DNA of 32,082 nucleotides from Phoronis australis (lineage: Eukaryota; Phoronida; Phoronidae). The stretch is taken from NCBI GenBank assembly GCA_002633005.1, contig NMRA01001228.1, positions 5,606 to 37,687 on the forward strand, read 5' to 3'. The translations under genes were made by a program, and so were the position numbers. This document shows, piece by piece, positions 9,986-21,588 of this stretch; within the stretch, counting starts at the first letter, position 1, and each line of letters starts with the position of its first letter. The notes below the pieces were generated by a model, which saw nothing but the letters and a program-made list of their open reading frames with translations, did not search any database and was not told where the DNA came from.

Positions 9986-12881
9986 ATGTTCTTGGGAAAG
10001 TAATTTACCCTCCCAGTTACCGCGCTTGAGGTTGCAGGACCTAAAACAGCACTTCCTTCAGTTAACCGTCCGAAAAAATAAAGGCAACTTTAATTGAAGA
10101 AAGAAGGCACTTCGGGACGTCATATATCAAAAATGGCTGCTGGGGTTCATACGTTTAGATACTACTATGGTTTATGCCCTGTTCTCCAAAACAAAGTTAG
10201 GTGTTGTTTTTAAAATGTTAAACCTTTGCATGAGGAGCTATAAAAAGGACACTTGCGATTTTCTAAAAAATATATCAATAGTTTCATCCAGAAAAACGAA
10301 ATGATATTTTAAAGAACTGTAACATGCTTTATGCGATCTCGTTCTGAACATTTATATGAAACCAAATTTGGACATGTTATTGGTACCGCTGTTTGGTTAT
10401 GCTTGTACATTTCTTTTTTGCTAAATTTTATAGAAAAGACACAATCACGTAACTCAACTAATGGGAAATTGGTAAAAAAGTTAGTCAAATACTGCAGGCG
10501 TCCTACTTTCATAAGTATATACTTTTATTGAGTTAAAGTCAATAGTTTTGATGACCTTAGGCTAAATACAGAGTCTCGTAGTTAAGTTTATTAAAATGTT
10601 TATTATGAAAAACATAATGTACAATAATTGGAGTTCATCCCAGGTAGCGTTAGAAACCATTATATCTGGGACTCAAAAATATTACATTTATACCGATATA
10701 TACAGACAAATTCAAATGTTTACATATACATTTAAATGTACATATACAATTTCAACAAGAATTTTAATTCGTACAAGATCGCCATTATAAATGTGATTGC
10801 TTTTCATTTTAGATAAGTAATGTAAAAATAAAAATTATAAATTTAAAGTACGAAATGGACCACACTAGTTTACTCGCGAGATTCTTTCGTCTACTGTTGA
10901 AGTTGGTCCAATATTAAACTTTCTCCTCTTCGCGTTCTGTGGGCTCCGTTCTGTGGACTCAAGACACTCCCACGCACTGCGACATATCGCCTTGCGATCT
11001 CACCACCTTTACTCGCGAGTATGTTGAGTCTACGCGCCTGTGGTTTTTCTAATGTGATTCATAGATAGGTGCATGCGCCTAATTTCGGATATGAACTCAG
11101 TTTCAAGTATTGGCATATGGGCCTAAATAGACGCATATATGGCATACGCTTAATATTGATAAAAGTTGCATCTATTCAGTCTGAGTTTGCCATCATTCAA
11201 ACACTTTCTTTGTGAGAGTACACGCAGTGAATGAAATTTCAAAATTCCGACATGCAAGGTTTAATTGTTTGTTGTTTTTAATCGAAATGAAACGAATGCC
11301 AAAATACCTTTTATTGTCAATTAAACTTGTAATTTTAATTAACTTTGGTCAGACAATGGTGGGTGTTAATGAAGGAGATCACACAGAGAAGTCAAGCTAT
11401 GCAAGAACTAATTTAATGTCAGTGGTGATTTGAATACCAAGCGGTAACGTGTTGCCATGTTTTGTGCACACATGCCTATGGATTTGACATTTAAGCACAT
11501 TTCCTCATCATTTAAACCTTATTCGATATCTATCACGAATCATTGTGAGCTGATATTGGCCTACATAACATTCTGATGGCTGGTAACTGGTGTGAGATTG
11601 ACCATTCGCAGGTAAATGTTTACCCGACAGTTTCCTATAGCCACAGACGTAGGTTCGTAAACTAAAGCATAAGATTGTCCTAAACTAGAGTCTGGAGCAA
11701 ATAATACGATAAAGCACAACTCGTAGAACACCCCGTTGTGATCCTCGCTGACACGATGAGAGCCCGGATGTGAGAAGAATATAGGTCTTCGCTCTATACA
11801 TACGTATATATCTATATACGCATTCCGCGATGCACAACTAAACAAGATGATCGATTAACCACAGTTGCTAGATTTTAATGTTTTACTGTGACATTGTAGG
11901 CCATGGTTATTACTTTCAATACGCACTTATGACTCTAAAAATTCTGAATATTTGAAATGATACACAACATACAAACCGTATACATGAAGCACCTCCGACA
12001 CAGGAAAATTCAACAAGCGGCTTTGGATATTTTGTACCTTTGTTAAGGTTACGTTTCTTTTCGGTGTATCACATAAATATCCGTTTGGTTTGATTTTTAA
12101 CCAAACTCGAGACCAACAACTTTGAAGTTATATTTCGTCATGTTTAGCTTGCTAAAACAGCAAAACTACAATTAGACTTTTTACTCTTAATATCAGGTTA
12201 ATCCTTCCGTGCCGTGATAGGATTATGTTTCGGTTATCAGCTTAAATCACGGGCAAGCCTATATGTACTATTTTCGAATTCGCAATTTCAGGGTTGGACA
12301 ATAAACTCTAACTGTTTTTTCGAGTCCCTGATGGTTTCGATGCTCTTGTTGGTAACAGAAACTCTCAATATATGACACTGATTTGATGAGACTAAAAGGT
12401 CCAATTCAATTTTTGTTTTTAAGCTATCTTAACAGGGTGAAATGGACCTTTAAAGAACATGACTGGCATCCAAAATGTGATGTAAATCAGTTTAAATGCT
12501 CCTTTTCGTTTTAACTTATATTTTGTCACGTCTCACGTGACAGATATATAAAATATATCGGAGTAACAGGTGGAGATTATCACGATCGTATTTTTAAATA
12601 TCTTTGAAGCAGGATTAGAGAGAACTACTCGATTAGTTTGGCGGTAAAATTGATATGCACTAAACACAACTATGAGGACGGATTTACGCTAAAATATGTT
12701 ACGACACCTGGCGTGCCCGTATAACATAACGTGTACGTAACAGAATCAAGGAACCATGTCAAAACTATTATCATAAAAGCCTTGATTGAAATTTAGCCTT
12801 CTGGCAAACAACTCACTGCAACATAAGTTCTTGCTGCTAGTGTAATGATTAGTGGTTAGTGCTTAAAAAGTACTGCTACTG
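9986..12881. other. Long non-coding stretch, with minor motifs
   Basis: No recognised gene. It holds a perfect 14-base palindrome TACATTTAAATGTA (10727-10740) in a run of ACATATA-like words. A partial GCATGCGCC repeat (11069-11140) is related to 22351-22715. An open frame at 11287-11433 begins MKRMPKYLLLSIKLVILINF and looks signal-peptide-like, but it lacks a clear promoter or convincing splice donor. Confidence 0.35.
11287..11433 (+). CDS. Doubtful small ORF with a signal-peptide-like start
   Basis: Forty-eight codons starting MKRMPKYLLLSIKLVILINF. The first 24 residues have basic residues followed by a hydrophobic stretch, and the remainder is polar (EGDHTEK). A GTGGGT donor-like site lies inside the ORF just after codon 24. 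No TATA box, homologue or continuing exon is recognised, so it may be chance. Confidence 0.15.
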   Translation: MKRMPKYLLLSIKLVILINFGQTMVGVNEGDHTEKSSYARTNLMSVVI

Positions 12882-13005
12882 CTACTACCGCTATCTACTG
12901 CTGGTGATACTGCTACTACCGCTATCTACTGCTGGTGATACTGCTACTACCGCTATCTACTGCTGGTGATACTGCTACTACCGCTATCTACTGCTGGTGA
13001 TACTG
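12882..13005 (+). repeat. 31-bp minisatellite, four copies
   Basis: Units start at 12882, 12913, 12944 and 12975. Each contains 'ctactaccgctatctactg' followed by 'ctggtgatactg'. The copies are essentially identical. The unit is itself built of CTN triplets, so it probably arose from the surrounding triplet-rich DNA. Confidence 0.95.
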
Positions 13006-13099
13006 CTGCTGATACCATTGCTACTTTTGCTACTACTACTACTGCAATTGCCGCCTCTGTCATTGCTACTATTACTACTATTACCACTATTACCACTAT

Positions 13100-13187
<88 letters not shown>

Positions 13188-13480
13188 ACCACCCCTACCG
13201 CAATGATACTGCCGCTACTGCTACAACGACTATTACGGCTACTGCTGACATTCTATCTAATGCTGTAACAGCTGCTGCCGATGACACTGGTTTTGCAGCC
13301 ATCAGGTACAACTCTGATTCTACTGCTGTTGTTACTACTGTCATTGCCCATGTTCGTTGCTACTGCTGCTGACCTTTTGTTGCTACCGTCACTGCAACTG
13401 CTTCTACAACTGCATCTGTTCCAATTGCTGAAATGGTGCTGCTAATGCTGGTAGTGTGCTTAATGCTACTTCCGCTGATA
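13006..13480 (+). repeat. CTG/CTA trinucleotide-rich tract with pure CTG core
   Basis: A run of 17 CTG triplets (13105-13155), one TTG, then 9 more CTG (13159-13185) sits in about 470 bases of imperfect CTN and ACTGCT triplets. The poly-Leu, poly-Ala and poly-Thr translations in several frames of both strands are by-products of the repeat. No start, splice or domain context supports a protein. Confidence 0.93.
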
Positions 13481-13682
13481 AAACATCATTTGGAACATGT
13501 TTTTTTTAAATTGACAGTATTTTGTTTATATCACAGATCTAATAAACGTGGGTTAAAATGCGTGTGTATAAATATGTAATTCTTAAAACCACGTGGAAAT
13601 GTGTAATGTATGTATGTGGTCCGCACGCTTCCTGTGGCCACATCACGTGCCCTAATAAATGTCTGAAAAGATTTCTGTTAAA
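13481..13682. other. AT-rich flank, possible tail of the tRNA-like element
   Basis: On the minus strand this lies directly 3' of the tRNA-like sequence and would be the body of a SINE if that is what it is. It includes 'acatacatacattacacatt', a mildly repetitive segment. No second copy exists in the window to prove an element boundary. Confidence 0.25.
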
Positions 13683-13748
13683 AAGGGACTCGAACCGGGT
13701 AGTTCTGCTAACCGTGTAGACGCTCTACTCCACTGAGCCATCGGGACC
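13683..13748 (-). repeat. tRNA-like sequence: SINE head or tRNA pseudogene
   Basis: On the minus strand there is a perfect RNA polymerase III A box, TGGCTCAGTGG (complement of 13730-13740), and a perfect B box, GGTTCGAGTCC (complement of 13686-13696). The D arm folds (GCTC with GAGC). The anticodon stem TCTAC/GCAGA pairs at four of five positions around loop ACGGTTA, which lacks the usual T33. The 5' GGTCCCG has no complementary 3' acceptor strand, and the T stem is poor. It is therefore not a functional tRNA; a tRNA-derived SINE head or decayed tRNA fits. Confidence 0.65.
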
Positions 13749-14010
13749 TCCGTTCGAATGCAGAAATCCAATTATCGGTAAACGTAGTAGTGGACATCTT
13801 GCCCTTGAACTCATGTGTGTATACTGTACATGTAGGTCTACGTGACAAAACTGAAGAGCATGTGACTTAAACATTTTTCACGTAGTCGTCCTCATTTCAT
13901 CTTCAATGCAACAAAACCAATGAGTTATATCTATCTCATTGAACAAAACACTCAAGTCACATGTAATACGGAAAACATAGCAGATACGATAGTTGTCGTA
14001 TAGTGGAACT

Positions 14011-14185
14011 GATGATGAGGATGCCGATGATAATGGTGACAATAATTATTATGATGATGATGTAAATGACATTATCGATGATGATGATGATGATGGATGA
14101 TGATGATGATGATGATGATGATGGATGATGATGATTATGATGAAGATGATGATGATGATGATGATGATGGTGAAGATGATGATGA
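14011..14185 (+). repeat. GAT/ATG microsatellite
   Basis: A long imperfect GAT tract with occasional GGAT, GAA and TAT interruptions; runs of up to nine uninterrupted units occur between 14098 and 14168. Confidence 0.95.
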
Positions 14186-16024
14186 CCTTGTTATTCTGTT
14201 ATTTCCGAACCAATTAGTGCAGTTGTAATCATGTGAAAGTGAAAAAATTCAATCAGAAACCATAAGCTCAATATGTTGATTTCAATAAGACTTGATTTGA
14301 AATAGCATCCATTAACTATATTTACCGAAAAATCAACTGTATACTTTTACAGATGTTCAGATCAATGCTATACATTTATTGACCTTCACCGAGGTAAACT
14401 TGTTGGTTTTCAGACTTCAGAAATGTGAAAACGACCGGTCACACTTTTGAGGTCTGAAAACAGTCAATAAGTGTTTTATTGTATGACAGCATCAACTTAG
14501 TAATGCATGGAAGGAGGCAATCTTTGGCTTTCGATCGTCTATCGATCACGTGTTCGGTCAGTTAGGTACCAGTTTTTTTAACGTTGTGGAGAAGATTTTG
14601 AAAAAATCCAGGAAAGTCTCTGATTGGGCAAACGAACGTCCAATTATATTTTTGGAAAAAATATTATGTTTTGTGGTCATACCACGCGCGTTTTTAATGC
14701 AAAACAGTCGACAAGAGTCATTTTGTGATATAACAATGATTGCAATCTACGTGTCCGTATTCTCTACGTTTACGCGCTAAAGTCCGCGCAAATATCGTTA
14801 TTGCGTCAGTAAACATTCCCAGGTGTTCCATCGAAACAGGAACCCCGGTGAAAGCAGATATTAACGCACCTTCAAAACAGCTAACAAGCCCGAAAAAACA
14901 CGAGCCTTGACCTTTAAAACAGGAGATCCGAGGACCGAAACACCACCATCTCCTGCACTTTCTGTCAAACATTGTTTGATGAAAAATAAATCTTTCTACT
15001 TTAATTAGTTGTTGTGATATGTTGTTTTACTATATGAGAATTTTAGACAGCTTATGACGGATTGGTGTTCTACGGTATTCTGCTGCTAAAGTTGTGGTGC
15101 TATCTTTTGCGTTGTCTTTCGGTGCCATAAAAGATTGCATCACCTATTGGCCAGTTTCTTTTTTCCCTAATTCTTCACTGAATCAACTGTTCTTCTTCCA
15201 CGAGGTTGCATATATGTCACAACAAATTAATCAACACTGGCACTCGAAAATAGAAATAATATTTCGTTTTTCATTTTCGAAAATATTTTTGGAGAAACTA
15301 ATGAATAATCTGAAATTAAATAAATATTCACGAAGATAACAACGTGTTGAGAATGTAGATTATGTTGAAATTCGCCTACAGACAAGCTGCACGAGTTTCA
15401 CCGATAAAAACAAATGACAACGTCAATATAATAAAAGTTACGTTTTATTATTGACAAGCATCGTCATTTGGAGTAACAAAGTATTATGAGTTACTTTTGG
15501 AGCGAGGACGGGAGAAATGAATTTAATAATTTCGTTTCAGTGATTATTTTGTATATTGTGTATAAAACAGTGGAAGTAGGCAGGTGTGTAAACGATGTCA
15601 TCTCGAGTTTATGTAATTATTTAGTGGGGTTGGTAATGTTATGTTTGTATCAACGGAAAAACGGCATAATAGTCAAGACCATGGCGGTTGTAAATGGTTC
15701 GATTCCGAGCTAAAGCAATGAAACGAACAAAATGGAAGCTTTTAGAAGCATTTCACTGCGATAGAAACGAAGCCTCATGAAACAAAAACATTGGTATCAA
15801 GAAAGTATTTAAAGAAAGGAAATAAGGACATATAGATAAAAGACTCGTGAAAAGGTTATTAAAGTGAATAAATCAATCGACTCGAATACGTTTTGGTGAT
15901 TAATAATAAAAAACTCACAAAAGTCATCCCCCAAACTGCAAATAGCCTGTGACGAGTGGGTTGAATATTTCAGCTTCTTTTTGAATGCTGAACATAAAAA
16001 TTCTGAATTTTATTTGATCAGCAG
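14186..16024. other. Non-coding stretch
   Basis: No gene is recognised. A perfect B-box match GGTTCGATTCC occurs at 15696-15706, but no A box is found at the right distance. Short open frames (14550-14780, 15094-15339, 15486-15713) show no domain or splice context. Confidence 0.35.
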
Positions 16025-16606
16025 GTGGAGAATTCAACGGATACATTAAGAGTACTAAATGTTAGCCGAGATGAAAGAGCTACTGTACTAAATAGAGACA
16101 TCACGGAAAAGATTGGGGAAGCAATAAATGTTATGAAAATTGGTAAGAGCCCAGGTGAAGATGGAGTACCGATTGATTTTTTTAAACTAAACTAGCCTTA
16201 AATAAGGTTTAACATTTAATGTGCAAGCTTTTCAATAAAATTCTCTCCAGTGCAAATTTTCCTGAGAAGTGGACAACAAGCCTCTTATTACCTTTTGTGT
16301 TTAGAGGATGAGCCATCAGAGCCTGGCAATTATGGAGGAATCACGTTGTTTTCACCTGTCTTAAACAGAAGACTGGCAGCATGAGTAGAGGAAAGCAAAG
16401 TTGTTGTAGAAGAGAAGACTGGCTTTAGAAAAAAGTATTCTACAGGTCATAATATGTTAACACTAAATAGCCTGGTTGAGAAATATTTGTCAAGAAAAAA
16501 TCAAACCCATTTTATTGTGCCTTTATTAACTTTAGCAAAGCATTTGATTTGATGGATAGATCTAAACTGTTTTATATTTTAATATCAAATGGTGTCTCGT
16601 TAGGGG
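16025..16606 (+). pseudogene. LINE reverse-transcriptase remnant (RT motifs 1 to A)
   Basis: Plus-strand frames give the front half of a non-LTR RT. In order they read ITEKIGEAINVMKIGKSPGEDGVP, then KLFNKILSSANFPEKW, PSEPGNYGGITL, EEKTGFRKKYSTGHNMLTLNSLVEKYL, and finally FYCAFINFSKAFDLMD. The last is RT motif A, normally F-x-D-x-x-x-A-F-D; here the first catalytic aspartate is asparagine. Stops (including one at 16193) and frameshifts separate the blocks. Motifs B, C (YADD) and everything downstream are missing. Sequence style matches the CR1/RTE-like 'GNYRGITL' RTs. It could be from the same broad family as 5450-6110, but the two cover different parts of the protein, so this cannot be tested here. 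Confidence 0.88.
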
Positions 16607-17763
16607 CATGCTCTTTTTAATCACTGTCCATAAAGCAAGTCGCTGAAGCCCACGGACTATGTTATGAACGCTTTTCATAATAGAAAATAATTTCCTTCCT
16701 CAAACCTTAGTAAACATGTGTGTCAAATAGTCATGAATTTAGACATGGCTGGCCACCTTTTCCGAAATTGTACCACTTCGTATTTTTTTATCCGCACTCT
16801 GTCTTTCAATTATTGGACAGGGACCAATTGCTTTCGTGGCAATGGAAGACTCCGACTGAGTACAGGACCGAACCTATGAACTAAGACTTGACTCATACTC
16901 AGAGTCCCGCCACATTATTTGAGTACAACTTTGTAAGTTTGCTCGAAGCATGACGCGCCATAGGCGAAGTTCTGAGTTCAGTTTAGAGAACATATATTAA
17001 TCATCGGGAACGAATTTTGAGAGTTACTCAGCATAAATATTTGGTAGTAAGCATAAAGGAAATGCCCCTTTAAATGAGCATATTAAGTTTTCGTTGTTCG
17101 AACAAGAGACTTAATTGTAAATAGTCGACATCAACTAGGTAGCTCTAACTCCGGCCACAACTCCTTTCACAGAGGGTGGTATGAAGCTCAGGCGAACTAG
17201 TTTGAGGCTGAAGTTAAACTGGCCGTGTAGCAGTGTTCAAATTGTGTCCTCACTAAAAAATAATCGGGTCTCGAGAAGTTAAACTTCACCGCAATAGTAC
17301 AGGTGCAGTTCACTGATTTGCAACTCTATGACGTGTGTGATGACACGCAAGTGGTGATTATAAAGGCCACCTACAATGTGGACCGAGGTATATGTACTTA
17401 AAAGAAGCGTAAACAAGTGTAACTGGCAATCAATGGACTTTTTATTTCATTTTCATCACTACTTGCAGATACCTGAAACAGTTCTTTAACGTTTAGCCGC
17501 CAAAAATCATTATCATAACATTCTTCACAGTGACGCATCTTAATTGTTGCGACATATTTTGTCGTACTCGACTCGTATAGAGAGCTTTAGAGTCTATGAA
17601 AAACTGTTACGCATAATTTCACTTTAATGTATAACACCACGTGACCGGTATTTACGACATTGCCATAAGGCGGTAAACGTAAAAAAATCTACGCGTAAAA
17701 TACCAGTGAAACAAAATTTATAAGAATGAAAAGTTTACCTTGTAAAAAATCCAATTCATTACA
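16607..17763. other. Non-coding stretch
   Basis: No gene, RNA or repeat is recognised. Confidence 0.35.
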
Positions 17764-17991
17764 ATGGCTGCCATTCCACCACAACATCAAAATATTCCGC
17801 TTTTTGACAACGGCGAAATTGACAAAAACACCGTCGGGCACTTTTGGATGTTAAGTCTCCCGTTCGACAAAAAACGTTGTCAGGACCTTTTGGTGTGTTG
17901 CGGCGAACATTTCACCTTTGCATTTTGGCTCAGATCCACCGGTTTCTCATCTCGAATGTTGACCGGGACAAGTATCCAACAGTTGTTCAAA
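17764..17991 (+). CDS. Candidate first coding exon, product unknown
   Basis: The ATG at 17764 (context acaATGG) opens a 76-codon frame beginning MAAIPPQHQNIPLF, with DKKRCQDLLVCCGEHF further on. It can end exactly in phase 0 at a GTAAAG donor-like site (17992). No known domain, signal peptide or membrane segment is evident. An overlapping frame (17844-18035) is also open, which weakens the case. No partner exon was recognised downstream. Treat as a prediction only. Confidence 0.22.
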
Positions 17992-17999
17992 GTAAAGTT

Positions 18000-20820
18000 T
18001 CTTTTCTCTTTCTTTTGAAAATTGTTATTTTCTAGAGTCCTCTTTTTAGTAAAATAACAATTGTAAAACTGTGTTCCAATGTCTCTTGTTTACGGCAAAA
18101 TTCACGACATGTATCAGGATCACAAATTTTAATTTCTGAAGAAATGAGTTGATAACGTTGTAATGAGCTATCCACTGCACATATCAAAGTTACGTAATAG
18201 ATGTTTGCCCAATTTTTTATTAGAAAACTTTTATCTTCAAATTTTGGATAGAAAGTTGGAGTAATTAGTTTATGTATCACGTTTTTTGTAAATGTTGGCT
18301 GCATCCTGCATTTTTACAGAAGAATATAATTGTATGAAATGGGTCCTAAGGTCTAATTAATTCATAAAGATGTATTATTTTGGATGAATATCAGACACAA
18401 TTTTTTGCAGCAACTGTGAGAGTCATTATTCTAAAATCTTTGTCTTTATAGGATAGAAATCTTTTAAATCATTGAAATTATTTCCCAGTTCATTTATATA
18501 ACCTCTCTGGTTCATTTCCTTTTCATGTTACTGATACGCTCTGTTACTTTTGGCATTTTGGTAACACTTTTGGTTTTTGGAATTAAAAAATTATTTTAGA
18601 CCTGTCGGGAATGCGAACTGATAATTACTTATTAATTAAATTATATATCTTTTGCTTCTGGTATAATCGTACACCATCAAGAATTGATAAAGGGCTTCCT
18701 AATCATGCGAGTTCTATGCCATTTGGTTGAAAAACGACTGAGTTGCAAAAAAATTTCGTGACAGGAAATTTGATAGCGACAACCAATACCGTAACAAACG
18801 AATGCAAACAAATTCCACGCATGCGCAGCGCAACCTCAACAGCACGAGATCGAAGTTGGCATTCCAGAGCTAGAGATTTATGGTAAAAGTAAAAGTAAAC
18901 GAAAAAAATCTAAATTCCGGGTGACAAGCTATTACGAGTGCGACAATATATGCCGTCAACATTGACACATGATATTGTCGTCCGTGCCAGGTTAACTGAA
19001 GCGTCAAGTGACGATTTTTCCACTAACTACCATTTGAAAGAATATATCAAAATTAGCATGAACATATGAGTGCTGATGAAGCCACAGATATTTTTCCTAA
19101 AATTTATGTTATCTCATGGTGATAACATAAGTAAATTCAAATTAAGTGCCTCTCTAACGGCGACCGCAAATGTAGCGCCTATTAAGTCCATGCAACTGTG
19201 TGCGAAGCTGTGTCTGCATTCGATTTTAAGCGCATGCGCCTTTACATGAAAAGTTTCAGTAGAACCAAGAAGTACGATAAACTTCTATATATTACCAAAG
19301 GTTCGAGTAATCTGTTATAGTAAAGGATGATTTCAATACAAGATTAAGCAATGAAATGATATGTACTAACGTAGACTACAGTACATGGACCACCAACTCA
19401 GTATACTTTCAATGGACGAAATCTGCCTCCCGTTCAGTAAAGCTAGGACCTCGCTAAAAAGCAAGACTTCGCGAGATTACGTGATATGTTGCCGTGAATT
19501 TTAAATGAGAACACGTGACTTTGGCTAGATTTTAGCTAGGTCCTAGCGTAGGTCCTAGCGTTACTGAACGCACGCCCGGGCTCTTACAGAAGGCCTGACG
19601 TCATTATTCACTGGCGACACCTGGCAAAATTGACAAGTTTTATTTCGGGCAAGTACGCCGTCTGCTAATCATGGTCGGCCGTTGTGTCGTCACAATACCC
19701 TACCCGGAAACTGAAACAGATAATTTAGGAGAGTGGCGCCTCCTCTAGGATAGTACGCAAGAAAATGTCGGAGTTGTGAATCTGTTGTCTGTAATCTATG
19801 GTTCCAACGACTTCCTGTCCCCATTAGCGAAACTTAGGCCCATGTGCAGTGTTTCTAAAATAAGTGCATGGAACCATATTCTATGTGAAATAAGGAAACA
19901 CCCAAAACAAACTGGAGCAGTATTAAAACATATATACCAAAGGGAAGCCTTAGAAAGGCTCTATAACTTAACAAAAGCCTAAGAATAGAGAATTCCTGCT
20001 GTCATCGAAATACAGTAGCGTATTTCGATTTCGTGCTCGTTTACGGTTTCATGGTAATCAGAGTTTTGCTAACTTGCACGACATCAGCTAACGAGATAAC
20101 ATGTATAATGGATGTCGCATTGCTTGCTGAAGATAATGTAAATTTCTTCTGTGACGTTAATTCGGACTTGCTGACAAATGGAATAACCTTTCTAGATGGG
20201 AGAACTAGTTTGCCTTACGAAAACCCAAATGCAAGACGTTATCTGCGATATCACTGCTCTAAACATTAACATAATACAAACATGTAATGCATAAGAAATT
20301 AGATGAGATGGGATAAAGAGTGGATAAAATAAGGAAATAGAAGATAATAGTTTATTTATTTCACGTGCAATTGTCAATTTTTGCTACAAACACTGAATGA
20401 GCTATGTGATGTTGGGTGCACACGTTGTAGTTTGGTAAATATTAGAGATAATGAAGATTATAGGGCGATTTATTAATTAACACACATTTAAACTTTTACG
20501 GAGACTTAACGGATTTTCCCTAAGACACAACGAATCCATACGTTGCTATGTGAAGGGATAGTGAGATTTCTACAAAACACGCTCGCTGAAATACCAAAAC
20601 TTATTCACACTAACATAATTAACCACCGTTCCGTCAAAGAAACTAAATTTTGATTTACTTACTTGGCTTCAGCTTGTTCCTTACACGAACGAGAAGAGAT
20701 TTTTAGTCCTGCACGCAACTGAAAGTTTGTTATTCCTTAAGACTTTGAAGAGCGTGCATGAAAAGAATCCTACACTGACACTCGATCGGTTCGCGAACTT
20801 AAAATCCGCCGCTAGCTTAA
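18000..20820. other. Long non-coding stretch with scattered regulatory-like words
   Basis: It contains GCATGCGC cores at about 18817 and 19232, and a full CRE-type palindrome TGACGTCA at 19596-19603 within a locally more GC-rich patch (about 19560-19760). Open frames at 18032-18304 (minus), 19776-19982 and 20033-20269 (plus) give proteins with no recognisable family and no convincing splice pattern. Confidence 0.35.
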
Positions 20821-21125
20821 AAAAATCATCCAGCTTTATCTGATGTTATCATTTTCTGGAGATTAACTTGTGTAATCTAGCACGAAATTCCCCATCATAA
20901 ACATGGTTGTAAACACTGGGGGCGACAATAGTATTTTCAAATTTTCCTTTTGAAAGTTTTTAAATAGCATGTTTGAATAGTTCGTGAAAGGTACACGTGA
21001 TAAGGTTTTTGAATTTTGAAAAGTGGACAATAAATGTGACTTTTAACTTAAAACTAGAAAGTAGTCCACAGTCCGTATTTTCTTCCACCCGCTGAACTGC
21101 TGTGCATGCAACATAATGGGCCAAT
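20821..21125 (+). repeat. Direct repeat, copy 1 (about 305 bp)
   Basis: Aligns with 21589-21895 at about 96% identity by eye, from 'aaaaatcatccagcttta' to 'catgcaacataatgggccaat'. Weaker similarity (CCGCCG, CTT, A-run) extends a few tens of bases to the left. The right end overlaps the first in-frame ATG (21106) of the THAP-like frame. Confidence 0.95.
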
Positions 21126-21231
21126 AGCGGATTTGCAGCGACGCCATATTGAAATTAGATTAAAATGGTGCATTGTGGGTGCTGTGGTCAGGATTCAGAA
21201 AGCGGCCATAGTAAAAAGCATAATACGCGGT

Positions 21232-21441
21232 ATGAGCGCGAAGAAAACTTACGGCGGATACATTTGGTGTAATCATGGCTGCTTCAAAAACAACAAGAGA
21301 GATAAAAATCTGAATTTTTATGTGTTTCCTGCAAAGCAAGAACTTCGTGAAAAATGGATAAACAACATTAGGAGAGCTGGGAGTAAGGGGAGATTTAGCG
21401 CATTCAAACCAACGCGGGGCCATCTTGTAGGCAACACGTAG
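21232..21441 (+). pseudogene. THAP zinc-finger fragment, truncated
   Basis: Translation from the ATG at 21232 begins MSAKKTYGGYIWCNHGCFKN and continues through NFYVFPAKQELREKWINNIRR to FSAFKPTRGHLVGNT and a stop. This matches the first two thirds of a THAP DNA-binding domain. It has the first zinc pair C-x3-C, the hydrophobic FY-x-FP block, the LR-x-KWI helix and the basic IRR, then F-x-PT. At the point where the family has C-S-x-H-F (second zinc pair) the frame reads G-N-T-stop, so two zinc ligands are lost. THAP domains occur in host regulators and in P-element and Kolobok transposases. An in-frame ATG at 21106 would add 42 residues of unrelated sequence. It lies between two direct repeats. 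I interpret it as a dead fragment of a THAP gene or transposase. Confidence 0.68.
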
Positions 21442-21468
21442 CCCCTCGGTTGGCCATATAGGGGCTAC
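21438..21468. repeat. Perfect 8-bp inverted repeat (hairpin) after the THAP stop
   Basis: GTAGCCCC (21438-21445) and GGGGCTAC (21461-21468) are exact complements with a 15-base loop. The left arm contains the stop codon of the THAP fragment. There is no T-run to suggest a polymerase III terminator. Confidence 0.6.
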
Positions 21469-21588
21469 AATATTTCCATTCGCTTTCTGTACTCATTTCG
21501 TTACTTCAGTGTATTTTAAACGGGCCGTGACCGGATTTGGGTTACCGATTTCGAGTTTTCACCTCGTCAAAAANCGCCGATATCTTCA

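Noticed and set aside
12882-13005. CRISPR-like regular 31-bp repeats
   Set aside because: There are no spacers; units abut directly and the genome is eukaryotic. It is a minisatellite.
12953-13268. Poly-alanine, poly-leucine and poly-threonine open frames on both strands
   Set aside because: They are translations of the CTG/CTN repeat in different frames, with no start context, splicing or domain.
13683-13748. Functional tRNA (anticodon GGT, threonine)
   Set aside because: The acceptor stem is not complementary, the T stem is poor and T33 is missing.
15696-15706. Second polymerase III element from a perfect B box GGTTCGATTCC
   Set aside because: No A box at the expected distance and no cloverleaf arms; the 11-base match alone can arise by chance.
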